Shown here: piece by piece, positions 51,799 through 60,451 of the stretch
How the letters are laid out: every line of letters starts with the position of its first letter
Position numbering within the stretch: position 1 is the first letter of the stretch
NCBI RefSeq assembly: GCF_900091575.1
Contig: NZ_FMCR01000002.1
Location: 105,787 to 169,786 of the forward strand
Direction of reading: 5' to 3'
DNA from: Micromonospora saelicesensis
GTDB taxonomy: Bacteria > Actinomycetota > Actinomycetes > Mycobacteriales > Micromonosporaceae
DNA length: 64,000 nucleotides
Made by a program: the position numbers and the translations under genes
The notes under the pieces: model-generated
Databases searched by the model: none
What the model was told of the DNA's origin: nothing
The model's input: only the letters and a program-made list of their open reading frames with translations

Positions 51799-53898
51799 AT
51801 GAGACGCCAGCGACCCACCCTCATCGCCGTGTCCACCCTCATCGCCATCACCCTCACCACCGCAGCACCCGCCCCCGCCAACGCCGCACCACCTGACCAG
51901 GTCACCGCCCTCACCGCCCACCAGGCCGACGGATACACCACCCTCGCCTGGCAACCCGTCGACGGCGCCACCGACTACCAGATCGAACGCACCCCCGTCG
52001 ACGCCGACGGCACCCCCACCGGCGCACCCACCATCGTCGGCATCTGGCGACCCAACCGCCAGATCAACCAACAGGCGCCCACCTTCGCCGACGCCGGCTA
52101 CAACCCCGGCGACACCTTCCAATGGCGCGTACGCGCCCGCACCGGCACCACCGAACAGCCCTACTCGGACCCGGTCACCGCCACCACCACCGCACCCTGG
52201 GGCAATCCCACGACCCCCGGCGAGCAACTGCGCACCGGCTGGGAGACCACCCACGCCGCGCAGTACACCAGCGACACCGACGAGTACGCCTACACCGCCG
52301 CCATCGACGCCCTCAGCGACCGCGTACGCGTCGTCGAACTCGGCCGCACCGTGCAGAACCGACCCATCAACATGATGGTCATCGGCCACCCCACCCCGGC
52401 GGCCACCCCGGAAGCCGTCGCCGCCACCGCACCCGTGGCCATCAACTGCAACGTGCACGGCAACGAACCCGGCGACCGCGAAGCCTGCCTCATCATGGCC
52501 CGCCAACTCGCCTTCAGCACCGACCCCCGCATCACCGACCTGCTCAGCCACACCACCGTCCTGATCGTCCCCACCATCAACGGAGACGGCCGCGCCAACA
52601 ACACCCGCGGCAACTCCACCGGCCAGGACCTCAACCGCGACTACTCGCTGATCCGCCAGCCCGAGACCACCGCGTACATCAAAATGGTCCGCGACTACCG
52701 ACCCGTCGCCGGCTACGACGGCCACGAGTTCGGCAACTCCCGTGCCGGCGACCTGCCGATGCTGCCCCCACGGCACCAGAACGTCGCCCAACCCATCTTC
52801 GACCAGTCCCAGGACATGATCGAAGGCCACATGTACGCCAAGGGCGCCGAAGCCGGCTGGTGGGCCTGCCCCTACGGCTGCGAAGGCGGCGGCAACGTCG
52901 GCCTCAGCGAAGAGACCATCCTGCGCAACACCCTCGGGCTCAAGAACGTCACCAACTCCCTGCTGGAACTGCGCAGCTCCGGCGGTCAGACCCGTCCCGA
53001 CGAGGGCAACACCGCCAACAACCGACGCCGCAAGACCTACTCCGCCCTGTGGACGTTCCACCAGTTCCTCGACTACCACCGCGCAGACCGCGCCGACATC
53101 CTGAAGGCCCGCAGCGAGGCCATCGAATCCCAGGCCGCCAACACCGGCCGGCTGGTCTTCCGCGGCTCCCGCCCCATCCCCGCACACCCGGCACCGCACC
53201 CCGGCGACAGCCCACCACCACTCGACGCGCCCCCCGCCGACCTGATCCTCGACAACCCGCCCTGCGCCTACAAACTCACCGACGCGCAGTACAACGGCGC
53301 CCGCACCGACGGACCCGGCGGCGTCGGCACCACCGTCGCCCAGCGCATCGCCGCCCACGGCTGGAAGGTCATCACGATCGGCGACGACCACTACGTCCCC
53401 CTCAACCAACCCGAACGCGGCCTCATCCCCCTTCTCCTCGACGGCAAGGGCGTGGAGAAGCTGACCGACGGTGAACGCGTCTATCCCACCCTCACCGGCC
53501 GCCGCAACGGACCCCTGGCCGTCACCGGCTTCACCTGCGCCGATGACGCCACCATCAACGGCCCGGTCACCGTCCGGGCCGGCGCGGCACTCGTCACGAC
53601 GGCAACGACCATCAGCGGCCCCCTCACCGCCACCGGCGCCGCCGGCATCCTCCTCGCCGACAGCACCGTCAACGGCCCGGTCCGCATCGCCGCCACCGAC
53701 ACGATCTCCATCATCGACGCCACCATCGCCGGCCCCGTCGACCTGTCCGGCAACACCACCGGCACCGACGCACCCGTACTGGCCGGCACCACCATCCGCG
53801 GCCCCCTCAACTGCACCGGCAACAACCCCACCCCGCACAACCTCGGCATCGCCAACACCGTCCACGGCCCCCGCACCACCCAGTGCGCGGCACTGTGA
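51799..53898 (+). CDS. Secreted M14 zinc carboxypeptidase with beta-helix-like tail
   Basis: 699 residues from an ATG with GGAGG upstream. Signal peptide (MRRQRPTLIAVSTLIAI, cleaved near ANAAPP). A fibronectin-III-like domain (about 35-135) precedes the M14 peptidase (about 155-430): zinc ligands in CNVHGNEPGDRE and the later DGHEFGN, substrate residues in LNRDYSL, and the catalytic Glu probably in SLLELRSSGG. The last ~130 residues repeat an x-T-I-x-G-P-(V/L) pattern (TINGPV, TISGPL, TVNGPV, TIAGPV, TIRGPL), suggesting a right-handed beta-helix. It probably degrades peptides outside the cell. Confidence 0.9.
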   Translation: MRRQRPTLIAVSTLIAITLTTAAPAPANAAPPDQVTALTAHQADGYTTLAWQPVDGATDYQIERTPVDADGTPTGAPTIVGIWRPNRQINQQAPTFADAGYNPGDTFQWRVRARTGTTEQPYSDPVTATTTAPWGNPTTPGEQLRTGWETTHAAQYTSDTDEYAYTAAIDALSDRVRVVELGRTVQNRPINMMVIGHPTPAATPEAVAATAPVAINCNVHGNEPGDREACLIMARQLAFSTDPRITDLLSHTTVLIVPTINGDGRANNTRGNSTGQDLNRDYSLIRQPETTAYIKMVRDYRPVAGYDGHEFGNSRAGDLPMLPPRHQNVAQPIFDQSQDMIEGHMYAKGAEAGWWACPYGCEGGGNVGLSEETILRNTLGLKNVTNSLLELRSSGGQTRPDEGNTANNRRRKTYSALWTFHQFLDYHRADRADILKARSEAIESQAANTGRLVFRGSRPIPAHPAPHPGDSPPPLDAPPADLILDNPPCAYKLTDAQYNGARTDGPGGVGTTVAQRIAAHGWKVITIGDDHYVPLNQPERGLIPLLLDGKGVEKLTDGERVYPTLTGRRNGPLAVTGFTCADDATINGPVTVRAGAALVTTATTISGPLTATGAAGILLADSTVNGPVRIAATDTISIIDATIAGPVDLSGNTTGTDAPVLAGTTIRGPLNCTGNNPTPHNLGIANTVHGPRTTQCAAL

Positions 53899-53918
53899 CC
53901 GACAACTAGCGAGCCATC

Positions 53919-53953
53919 ACGCCGGCGGCGCGGGCCCGACACCCGCGCCGCCG
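53919..53953 (+). terminator. Terminator after the M14 peptidase gene
   Basis: A perfect 14-bp stem (53919-53932 with 53940-53953) with a 7-nt loop, 21 nt after the stop codon. Confidence 0.85.
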
Positions 53954-53990
53954 GCACCTCCCACCCACCCCGGCACCCGTGGAGGCCGCC

Positions 53991-54680
53991 GTGTCGCACC
54001 CCGCCACCCCACCGCGACACCCCCGACGATTCCGCGGACCGCACGGCGCTCGGCGCGTCCGACAGACGCTCGGCCTGCTCCTGCCGACCCTGCTGCTGGC
54101 CGCCTGCACCGGCAGCCCCGCAGCCCCCCGCACGGACGCCGCGCCCGCGAGCACCGCCCCCCAGCCCACCGGGCCACTCTGCGCCGCCCTGCCCACCGGC
54201 ACCGACCCCGGCAACCCGAGCTACCTCGCCGGGCAACCCGTCGACCAGGCGCTGCGCTGGATCCCCACCCTCACCACGTTCGAAGCGGCCCTGCGTACCA
54301 GCGGCGTCCTCACCGACCTGCCCGCCGGCGACGGCATCACCGTCCTGGCGCCCTCCGACGACGCCTTCGCCGCCACGTTCTCCGAGGACAACTGGGACGA
54401 CCTCATGACGCACCACACCGACCAGCTCCGCACCCTGCTGAAGGCCCACCTCATCACCGGAAGCCACCCGATCGCCGACCTCACCACCGCCGGCACCGCC
54501 ACCACCCTCGACGGCGTCACCGTCACCGTCACCCGCACCGGGCCCACCGCCCGCCTCGGCGACCGCGCCGACACGGTCTGCGCCGACTACCAGGCCACCA
54601 ACGCCCGCATCCACATCATCAACGCCGTCCTCGGCCCACTGCCCGTCACCGCCGACGGCGCCGGCCACCGCGCACACTGA
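53991..54680 (+). CDS. Fasciclin (FAS1) domain lipoprotein
   Basis: 229 residues from a GTG with GGAGG upstream. The N-terminus has a twin-Arg-rich basic region and a lipobox (LLLAACTG, Cys near residue 40), so the protein is a membrane-anchored lipoprotein. The FAS1 domain (about 90-225) has the H1 motif TVLAPSDDAFAA and the H2-like YQATNARIHIINAVL with LLKAHLITGS between. FAS1 proteins mediate adhesion or cell-surface interactions. It is separated from the M14 gene by a strong terminator. Confidence 0.9.
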   Translation: MSHPATPPRHPRRFRGPHGARRVRQTLGLLLPTLLLAACTGSPAAPRTDAAPASTAPQPTGPLCAALPTGTDPGNPSYLAGQPVDQALRWIPTLTTFEAALRTSGVLTDLPAGDGITVLAPSDDAFAATFSEDNWDDLMTHHTDQLRTLLKAHLITGSHPIADLTTAGTATTLDGVTVTVTRTGPTARLGDRADTVCADYQATNARIHIINAVLGPLPVTADGAGHRAH

Positions 54681-54686
54681 CCACGC

Positions 54687-55682
54687 TCACCCGGGCGGCA
54701 CCAGACCCGCCAGCGCGCGGTTGGTCCGGTTGGCGCGGACCGCGTCACGCTGCTGCCCGGCCGTCACCTCGATGTACGTCTGCGACGACGCCAACGACGC
54801 GTGCCCCAACAACCGCATGATCTCCGCCGCGCTCGCACCGTCCTCCGCCAAGCGGGTAGCGAAGGTGTGCCGCAGCGCGTGCAGTCGCGCACCACGCGGC
54901 ACCCGGTCGCCGATGCCGGCCCGCCGGTAACACGACTCGACGAGATACTGCAGGCCACCACGGCGCAACGGCTCACCACGCCGATCCACCAGAAACGGCG
55001 AGTCGGGGCGTACCGACCGCGAACCGAAGCGCCGCACCCGACTGTCCAGGTAGTCCCGCAGCACCCGGTCCAGATCCGCCTCGATCGGCACCACCCGAGG
55101 CCGCCCACCCTTGCCCGCCACCTCGACCCGCCGCTCACCGGGCCGACCGCCGAGCGAGTCGACGCGCAACGCCAGCAGCTCCGACAGGCGCAGCCCGGCG
55201 CAGAGCGCCACCGCCAACACCGCCACGTCGCGCTCCGGCCACGGGTCACGTTGCCGACCGTCGTCGCGCGCGGCGGACGCGAGCAGCACCTCGGGGGTGT
55301 CCGCGCCGCGCAGCGGCTTCGGCTGGGGGAGTAGTGCCCGAGGCCGCCCGACCGCCGGCATCGGGTTGCCCGCCACGAACCCGTCGGCGACCAGGAACGT
55401 GAAGAAGTTGTTCCAGGTGGACCAGGCCCGATGCACCGACGCGGGCGCCCGGGGAGCGGCGAACCGGGCGAAGGCCGCGCGCATCACCCGGGGGGAGAGG
55501 TCGGTGATCGACAGCGCGTCCAGGGGTAGGGGAGGGGTGGCATCCTCCGCCACCAGGGAGGCCACCGTGTGCAGATCCCTGCGGTACGCGGCCAGGGTGT
55601 GCGGGGAGGGCTTACGGGTGGCCCGCGCGGTCAGGAACTCCTCGATCAGCACCGCGAGCGATTCGTCCTGTTTGTCATGCAT
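54687..55682 (-). CDS. Tyrosine recombinase (XerC/D-like)
   Basis: 331 residues from the ATG at 55682. The N-terminal SAM-like DNA-binding domain (about 8-115) is followed by a catalytic domain with Arg in CAGLRLSELLALR, Lys in GKGGRPRVVPI, HALRHTFATRL for His/Arg, and the tyrosine in SSQTYIEV. It may be a host Xer enzyme or an integrase of a lost element. CATAAT lies 7 nt before the start on the coding strand (leaderless), inside an A+T-rich dyad. It is convergent with the FAS1 gene, with only 6 bp between stops. Confidence 0.92.
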   Translation of the reverse strand: MHDKQDESLAVLIEEFLTARATRKPSPHTLAAYRRDLHTVASLVAEDATPPLPLDALSITDLSPRVMRAAFARFAAPRAPASVHRAWSTWNNFFTFLVADGFVAGNPMPAVGRPRALLPQPKPLRGADTPEVLLASAARDDGRQRDPWPERDVAVLAVALCAGLRLSELLALRVDSLGGRPGERRVEVAGKGGRPRVVPIEADLDRVLRDYLDSRVRRFGSRSVRPDSPFLVDRRGEPLRRGGLQYLVESCYRRAGIGDRVPRGARLHALRHTFATRLAEDGASAAEIMRLLGHASLASSQTYIEVTAGQQRDAVRANRTNRALAGLVPPG

Positions 55683-55697
55683 AAGGGATATTATGCA
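55678..55697. promoter_or_regulatory. A+T-rich dyad at the recombinase start
   Basis: TGCATAA (55678-55684) and TTATGCA (55691-55697), perfect 7-bp arms with a 6-nt spacer, span the start codon and promoter -10 box of the recombinase gene. It could be an operator for autoregulation. Confidence 0.5.
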
Positions 55698-55953
55698 GCA
55701 TTTTCGGGTTTCCCGGAAGCCGTGGGGAGAGGGGAGTGCGGTGACCGGCAACCGCAGCGCCAGGTCCTGACCGGAGCTGCGGGAGCCGGCAAGACCACTG
55801 ATCGAGGCGCCGAGCCGCCGCGGACACCTGGTGATCCGGGAGGTGGCAACCGAAGGAGGTGCATGAGGCGTACGGGCACCGGCTGGTCGACGTGCCACCC
55901 GGGCGTACGCGGGAACGAGTCGCGCTGATCGAGAAGCACGTAACGTGCCCGGT

Positions 55954-56715
55954 ATGACGTCACCAGCCGCCACCTGCGCCGAGTGTGGCCGGTCCGGCAG
56001 GCCGACGGTGTACCGAGAGCCCGACGAACCCGTAGGTTGGGTCTGCCCCGAGGGGCACGCGTGGCAGGCGGCCGACCGGCCTGGATGGGCTCCCTGGGCG
56101 ACACCAGCCATTGTCGCCGGAGGCAGCGACGCGGGTGACGCGTCGGTGTCGACGGACCCCAGGGACTTCGTCAGGGACGGTCGGGTGTGGCGGATCGGCA
56201 CGGCCAACGACGTCGCCTGGCTCGCCGGCTGCACCACACAGGGAGTCTCGATCACCGCGGCGATTCCGCCAGTGTTCGACGCGTACGCCACTTTCTATCC
56301 ACCCGACGGCGTCAGCTTCGTCGACCACGAGCTCGCCGTGGTCGACGAACTCGCCGCGTACACCCCGGACCAGCCGTGGTGGCTGGGCTATCTCTTTACC
56401 GGCGCCCACGACGTCGTCTTCCCGCGTGCTCCACGGGTGTCCCTGTACGGAGACTGGTCCTACGTGCTGGTCGAAGCTGGGCCCGAGCAGGCGCTGACCT
56501 GGCGGAGCCGTCACTCGCGCGGTGACGGGCCGCTGCCTGACCTGTTCTTTCCCGCGGATCGCTCCTGGCTGGTCTCCGCCCTCTGGGACGACACCTGGAC
56601 CGACATCGGCGGCAGTGCCGCCCTCGTCGGGGCCTTGCACCGTAATCCGCTGGTCAACGCCCGCCGTGTCGGGCCCGATGACGACGCCCTGCCGCCAGGA
56701 CTGACACGCGAGTAG
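55954..56715 (+). CDS. Hypothetical protein with N-terminal zinc ribbon
   Basis: 253 residues from the ATG at 55954. TAACGT (55941-55946) lies 7 nt upstream, a leaderless arrangement. Residues 7-37 contain CAECGRSG and VCPEGH, a plausible zinc ribbon. The remaining ~200 residues are acidic, rich in Trp and Asp, with no membrane segment and no domain I recognise. No operon partner. Confidence 0.7.
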   Translation: MTSPAATCAECGRSGRPTVYREPDEPVGWVCPEGHAWQAADRPGWAPWATPAIVAGGSDAGDASVSTDPRDFVRDGRVWRIGTANDVAWLAGCTTQGVSITAAIPPVFDAYATFYPPDGVSFVDHELAVVDELAAYTPDQPWWLGYLFTGAHDVVFPRAPRVSLYGDWSYVLVEAGPEQALTWRSRHSRGDGPLPDLFFPADRSWLVSALWDDTWTDIGGSAALVGALHRNPLVNARRVGPDDDALPPGLTRE

Positions 56716-57248
56716 CGGTTACCCGTGGCACGGCAAGGGGACCCCCGGAACGCGCTACTTTACATAATGTGCATTATCGAATCAGGATTCGGGTCGCGAG
56801 TGGACCCCGCCTCATCGGAATTATGGGCGGCGAGGGCGGAGCCACCGGGTAGCTGGGCGCGTAGCTTGCGCGCCAGCCCATCGGGCGGTCGCCACCTCGA
56901 ACAAGATGACGCTCGGCGGGCCGGCCCGCTCGGTCGTCGCGCGATCCTCCACACCTCGGATCCTCCCACCCGGCAAGGCCTGGGCGGTGCCGCCTCCGCA
57001 TTCGTTGTCGCGGATCTCCGCCCCTGCTCCCCAGCATTACTGACGTGAGGGACGGTGGCCATGGCGGGCGCGGTCGGCTGGGGCCTTGGCCGCGCCACGC
57101 TGTCGAACCGTGCGGCACTGATCGCGAGCGTCGCCGCGCCGACGGGCCTCGCCGGGCGCGCTGCGCTGTACGCTGCGGCCGAGTTTCTTGTATTCGCCCA
57201 GCTGGCCTGGACGCCCTGAAGTCGCCGAGTGCCGATCTGTCGGCGGTC
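56716..57248. other. Non-coding DNA with an A+T-rich palindrome
   Basis: 533 bp between the zinc-ribbon protein and the membrane-protein gene with no convincing reading frame. It includes a perfect 14-bp palindrome, ATAATG-TG-CATTAT (56764-56777), in otherwise GC-rich sequence. From about 57200 rightward the GC content drops. Possible remnants of an integrated element, but no repeat that looks like an attachment site was found. Confidence 0.5.
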
Positions 57249-58292
57249 TCACGTGGCCAGCAAGTCGAAGTGGAAACCGGTCACGAACAAGACGAATCCT
57301 ATCCAGCGCAGTCGGTGGCCAGGCCGGCTGGCGTCCAAGAGGTCCGCCAAGAGTGGGGCACTCGCCGCGATGACGCCGTACTTGGCCAAGATTCTTGCCC
57401 CTCTCATAAGACGGCTCGCTATGACGTCGTTGAGGGTGACGTTCAGCCACAGGGCAAACATCGCCAGCAGGCCCGCCAAATAACCGACCGACCAAATTCC
57501 ACTGGAAGCACGAACCTGGCTGCTGAACCAAACGAATGCAGCAAGGAACGCCACCGTTGCCAATAGGCTGAACCCGGCGCGCACCCGTTGATGTGGGTTG
57601 ATTCGCTCAGTCTTCTCGAGCTGAGATCGCTGTTCAGGCGACAGTGCCTGGTCGATCAGTTCGTTCACTAACGTCGAGAGGAAGTTTTTCTGTTTACGGC
57701 AGGCCTGCCTGTGTTTGCGGCGGTGCCCACAGTGCGCTCGACGCTCTTCGGCGAAGCGCTCGTGTGCAAGTAAGTAGTCATCGTGAGTGAAGGGAGCCTC
57801 CGGTACTCCGGCCTCCCAAGTGGGCGAAGGAACATGATAGCCCATATAACTCAGATACCCGTCCGGTGTGCCGTTATAGCGGCTCACGAACCGGTAGAAG
57901 GTCAGTCGTCGCACCTCGTCAATATGGGCCATGAATTGATTTTCTCCCCGAGCCGCTCGGAGAGAGCGAAGATGGTCCAAGGCTCCGAGTGCGGCGTTGC
58001 GGAGCTTGGCCGGGTCGATGAGATCGAGAACGATGGTCATCCCGGCCAGGAATTGCAATGCTTTCCCAATCCTCTCCCACCAACCAAGGGCAAAGGGCCA
58101 CAAGAAGGTGTCGTCTGTGTTGTCCCGCCTGATCCAGCCGCCTAGGACTGAGAGATACTCACTGGATGCCACCCACAGCCCGATGGTGGCAACACATGCC
58201 ATGACGAAGAACGATCGCCACTTCAAGCTGCTTCCCCCACCGGCGGGAATTGCGAAGGTCTCTGCCCTGAGCTTGTTAACTCGCTCGGTCAT
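57249..58292 (-). CDS. Membrane protein of lower-GC, probably acquired
   Basis: 347 residues from the ATG at 58292. Hydrophobic helices near residues 24-42 (SFFVMACVATIGLWVAS), 75-95 (LQFLAGMTIVLDLI), then a long hydrophilic centre with CGHRRKHRQACRKQK, and a C-terminal group of three to four helices (SLLATVAFLAAFVWF, VGYLAGLLAMFALWL). No family recognised. The base composition is roughly 55-58% GC and codon third positions are relaxed, unlike its neighbours, pointing to horizontal transfer. It lies 1.5 kb from a tyrosine recombinase. Confidence 0.72.
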   Translation of the reverse strand: MTERVNKLRAETFAIPAGGGSSLKWRSFFVMACVATIGLWVASSEYLSVLGGWIRRDNTDDTFLWPFALGWWERIGKALQFLAGMTIVLDLIDPAKLRNAALGALDHLRSLRAARGENQFMAHIDEVRRLTFYRFVSRYNGTPDGYLSYMGYHVPSPTWEAGVPEAPFTHDDYLLAHERFAEERRAHCGHRRKHRQACRKQKNFLSTLVNELIDQALSPEQRSQLEKTERINPHQRVRAGFSLLATVAFLAAFVWFSSQVRASSGIWSVGYLAGLLAMFALWLNVTLNDVIASRLMRGARILAKYGVIAASAPLLADLLDASRPGHRLRWIGFVLFVTGFHFDLLAT

Positions 58293-58560
58293 TCCGCCAC
58301 CGCCGGTCAGCTCGATACGACGTGCGCCCTGTTGCGCCAAGGCCCTGCCGGACCGGCAAAGGCGAGCGCTTCGCCGGCGCAGGGATGTCACGCAACTGGT
58401 CAGCGTAGCGGAACAACGGCATTCGACTTCACTTTGCGCTGGAGCAGATCGCATGTCTGATGTAGCGCAGGAACCTTAGACGTGTCTCACTGGCGTTGAT
58501 TTATCCCCAAGCGCGAGCGCGGTGTGGCCGCGGGCGAGGTCGCTCCCCCAGCTCGGGGTG

Positions 58561-59343
58561 TCAGGTGTGCGTACGGCGCAACCAGTCCTGGGTGAGCGCG
58601 CGCAGCAGGGTGGGTTGTTCGTACGGCAGGTAGTGCCCTGCCGCGTCGATCATGGTGTAGGTGCCACGCGGATAGTGGCGCATGGCGCGGAACTGGTCGG
58701 CGTAGCCGACGATCCGGTCCTGTCGGCCGGTGATCACGCTGACCGGGCCGTCGTAGACGACCTCGGCGTTCTCGTCGGGTAGCGCGTAGCCGGGACCGTT
58801 CTGCAACTCCTGTTGGAAGGTCGGGTCTCCGGGGCCGCCGGAGTTCAGTGCCGCGAGCACCGTCGCGACGACAGCCGGGGTGCGGTGGCCCAGGGCGGCG
58901 TCGAGGTGTGCGTGCAGGGCGGCGGGAGCGGCGTCGAGCCAGCCCGTGGGTGCTTCGAGTGGTGGTTCGTCGGGCAGGTTCCGACTGTGCCGGGCGATGG
59001 TGACGCCGGGACAGATCAGGAGCAGGCCGCGGACGAGGTCGGGTCGTTGGCGGGCGATGCCGGTGGCCAGGTAGGCGCCGTAGGAGCCACCCGCGAGCAG
59101 GACTGGCGTGTCGAGGTGGTGGTCGATCCATGCGCAGACGGTGTCCAGTACGGCCTGGGACGTGGCCGGGCAGTTCGCGGGGGTGTCTCCGTGGCCGGGC
59201 AGGTCCAGGTAGACCTCTCGCAGGTCCGCGCTGGCGAAGGCGGGTCGGAAGGCGGCGGCCATGGCGGCCCGGGTCATGCTGAACATCGGTAGGCACACCA
59301 CTGGTGGTCCGGTTTCCGCTGACTGATCGGCTGCCAGGTTCAT
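58561..59343 (-). CDS. Alpha/beta hydrolase
   Basis: 260 residues from the ATG at 59343. VVCLPMFSMTRAAM is the first strand, YLDLPGHGDTPAN the oxyanion-adjacent turn, GGSYGAYLA the nucleophile elbow (Ser near residue 84), GRQDRIVGYAD carries the acid and AAGHYLPYEQP the His. Coding-strand TAGCAT (59351-59356) sits 7 nt before the start, so the message is probably leaderless. Divergent from the PhzF-like gene. Substrate unknown. Confidence 0.9.
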   Translation of the reverse strand: MNLAADQSAETGPPVVCLPMFSMTRAAMAAAFRPAFASADLREVYLDLPGHGDTPANCPATSQAVLDTVCAWIDHHLDTPVLLAGGSYGAYLATGIARQRPDLVRGLLLICPGVTIARHSRNLPDEPPLEAPTGWLDAAPAALHAHLDAALGHRTPAVVATVLAALNSGGPGDPTFQQELQNGPGYALPDENAEVVYDGPVSVITGRQDRIVGYADQFRAMRHYPRGTYTMIDAAGHYLPYEQPTLLRALTQDWLRRTHT

Positions 59344-59421
59344 GGTGGAGATGCTAGTGAGAGACGGTTCCTCTGATTGAGGGGTGGCGGAGTCGTGGGG
59401 TGCGGTGAGGACACATCGACG

Positions 59422-60390
59422 GTGGCTGCTTCCGGTGACTCGGTTGTCGTCACCATCGTCACCGCGTGCCTTCGGGACGGGCGTGGGGGCAGTCCAACGT
59501 CTGTCGTCGATGAGTACTTCTCCCCCGCACCGCGTCATGTGTTGAGCGACGCCGAGCGCAGCCGGGTGCCGGTCCGGATGGGCACCTCGCATGCCGTGTT
59601 CGTGGGGCCAGTCGTGGGCGACGAGCCTGTGGACCTGCGGTTCTTCACCGCCGAGGGGGAACTGCCTGCGTGTGGGCATGGGACGGTGGCGGCGGTGGCG
59701 TTTCTCGCCGGGCGTCGTCGCGGTGGTGAGCACGAGTTCAGGCTGCGCGTGTCGGGGCGGACGTTCGTTGGTCGTGCGGTCCGCGACGGTGACCAGCTCC
59801 GTGCCGCCTTCGACCCGGGTCCGGTGGCCGTACGGGACGCGACCTCGGTCGAGACTGACCTCGTCGTCGACGCTCTCGGTGTCGCTGCGGGTGATCTGCT
59901 TGCCGGGGCGTGTGTGGCCTCGTTGGGGCGGGCGCGGATACTGGTGCCGGTTCGTACGCCTGGTGCCGTCGTGGCCCTCGGCCCGCATCTGGACCGCCTG
60001 CGCGCCGTGTGTGATCAGTTGGGGTTGCTGGGCTGCTACGTCTTTTCGGCGCCCACCCGCTCTGGTGGTGTGGTGGCGCGGATGTTCGCGCCGTCGATTG
60101 GGGTTCCTGAGGACGTCGCCAATGTGAACAGCACGGCTTGTCTGGCCGCCCGCATGGCGGGTAGCGGCTGCACCGAGTTGGCCGTTGACATGGGCGACGT
60201 CCTCGGTGAGCCGGCGACCATCACCGCCTCTGTCCGCCCGGGTCCCACCGGACCGCGAGTCCTGGTGGGGGCCGCCGCGATGGTGGTCCGTACGGCGTCG
60301 CATCCGGTGAGCGGCCCGAAGGCCACCGAGGTGGAGGCGCCGGATCTCGACCCGCCGCTGAACGCGTTGGACGACGTCTGCGGTCGCTGA
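59422..60390 (+). CDS. PhzF family isomerase-like protein
   Basis: 322 residues if started at the GTG at 59422 (upstream TTG/GTG starts are possible). PhzF features: GGSPTSVVDEY near the N-terminus, catalytic Glu in FFTAEGELPACGHGTVAAV, and a second lobe with DVANVNSTACLAARM. Family members isomerise or epimerise small acids, as in phenazine synthesis; no phenazine genes are nearby, so the substrate is unknown. A bidirectional terminator follows. Confidence 0.85.
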   Translation: MAASGDSVVVTIVTACLRDGRGGSPTSVVDEYFSPAPRHVLSDAERSRVPVRMGTSHAVFVGPVVGDEPVDLRFFTAEGELPACGHGTVAAVAFLAGRRRGGEHEFRLRVSGRTFVGRAVRDGDQLRAAFDPGPVAVRDATSVETDLVVDALGVAAGDLLAGACVASLGRARILVPVRTPGAVVALGPHLDRLRAVCDQLGLLGCYVFSAPTRSGGVVARMFAPSIGVPEDVANVNSTACLAARMAGSGCTELAVDMGDVLGEPATITASVRPGPTGPRVLVGAAAMVVRTASHPVSGPKATEVEAPDLDPPLNALDDVCGR

Positions 60391-60394
60391 CGGT

Positions 60395-60427
60395 CGTGGG
60401 CACCGGCCGGGTCGGCCGGTGCCCACG
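60395..60427. terminator. Bidirectional terminator
   Basis: A perfect 14-bp stem (60395-60408 with 60414-60427) with a GGGTC loop between the convergent PhzF-like and hexosaminidase genes. Confidence 0.88.
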
Positions 60428-60451
60428 AACAGCGGGTGCCAGAGGTACGGG

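Noticed and set aside
59377..59421. TTG at 59377 as start of the PhzF-like gene
   Set aside because: It adds residues not typical of the family and has no ribosome site; the GTG at 59422 is a better, though unproven, choice.
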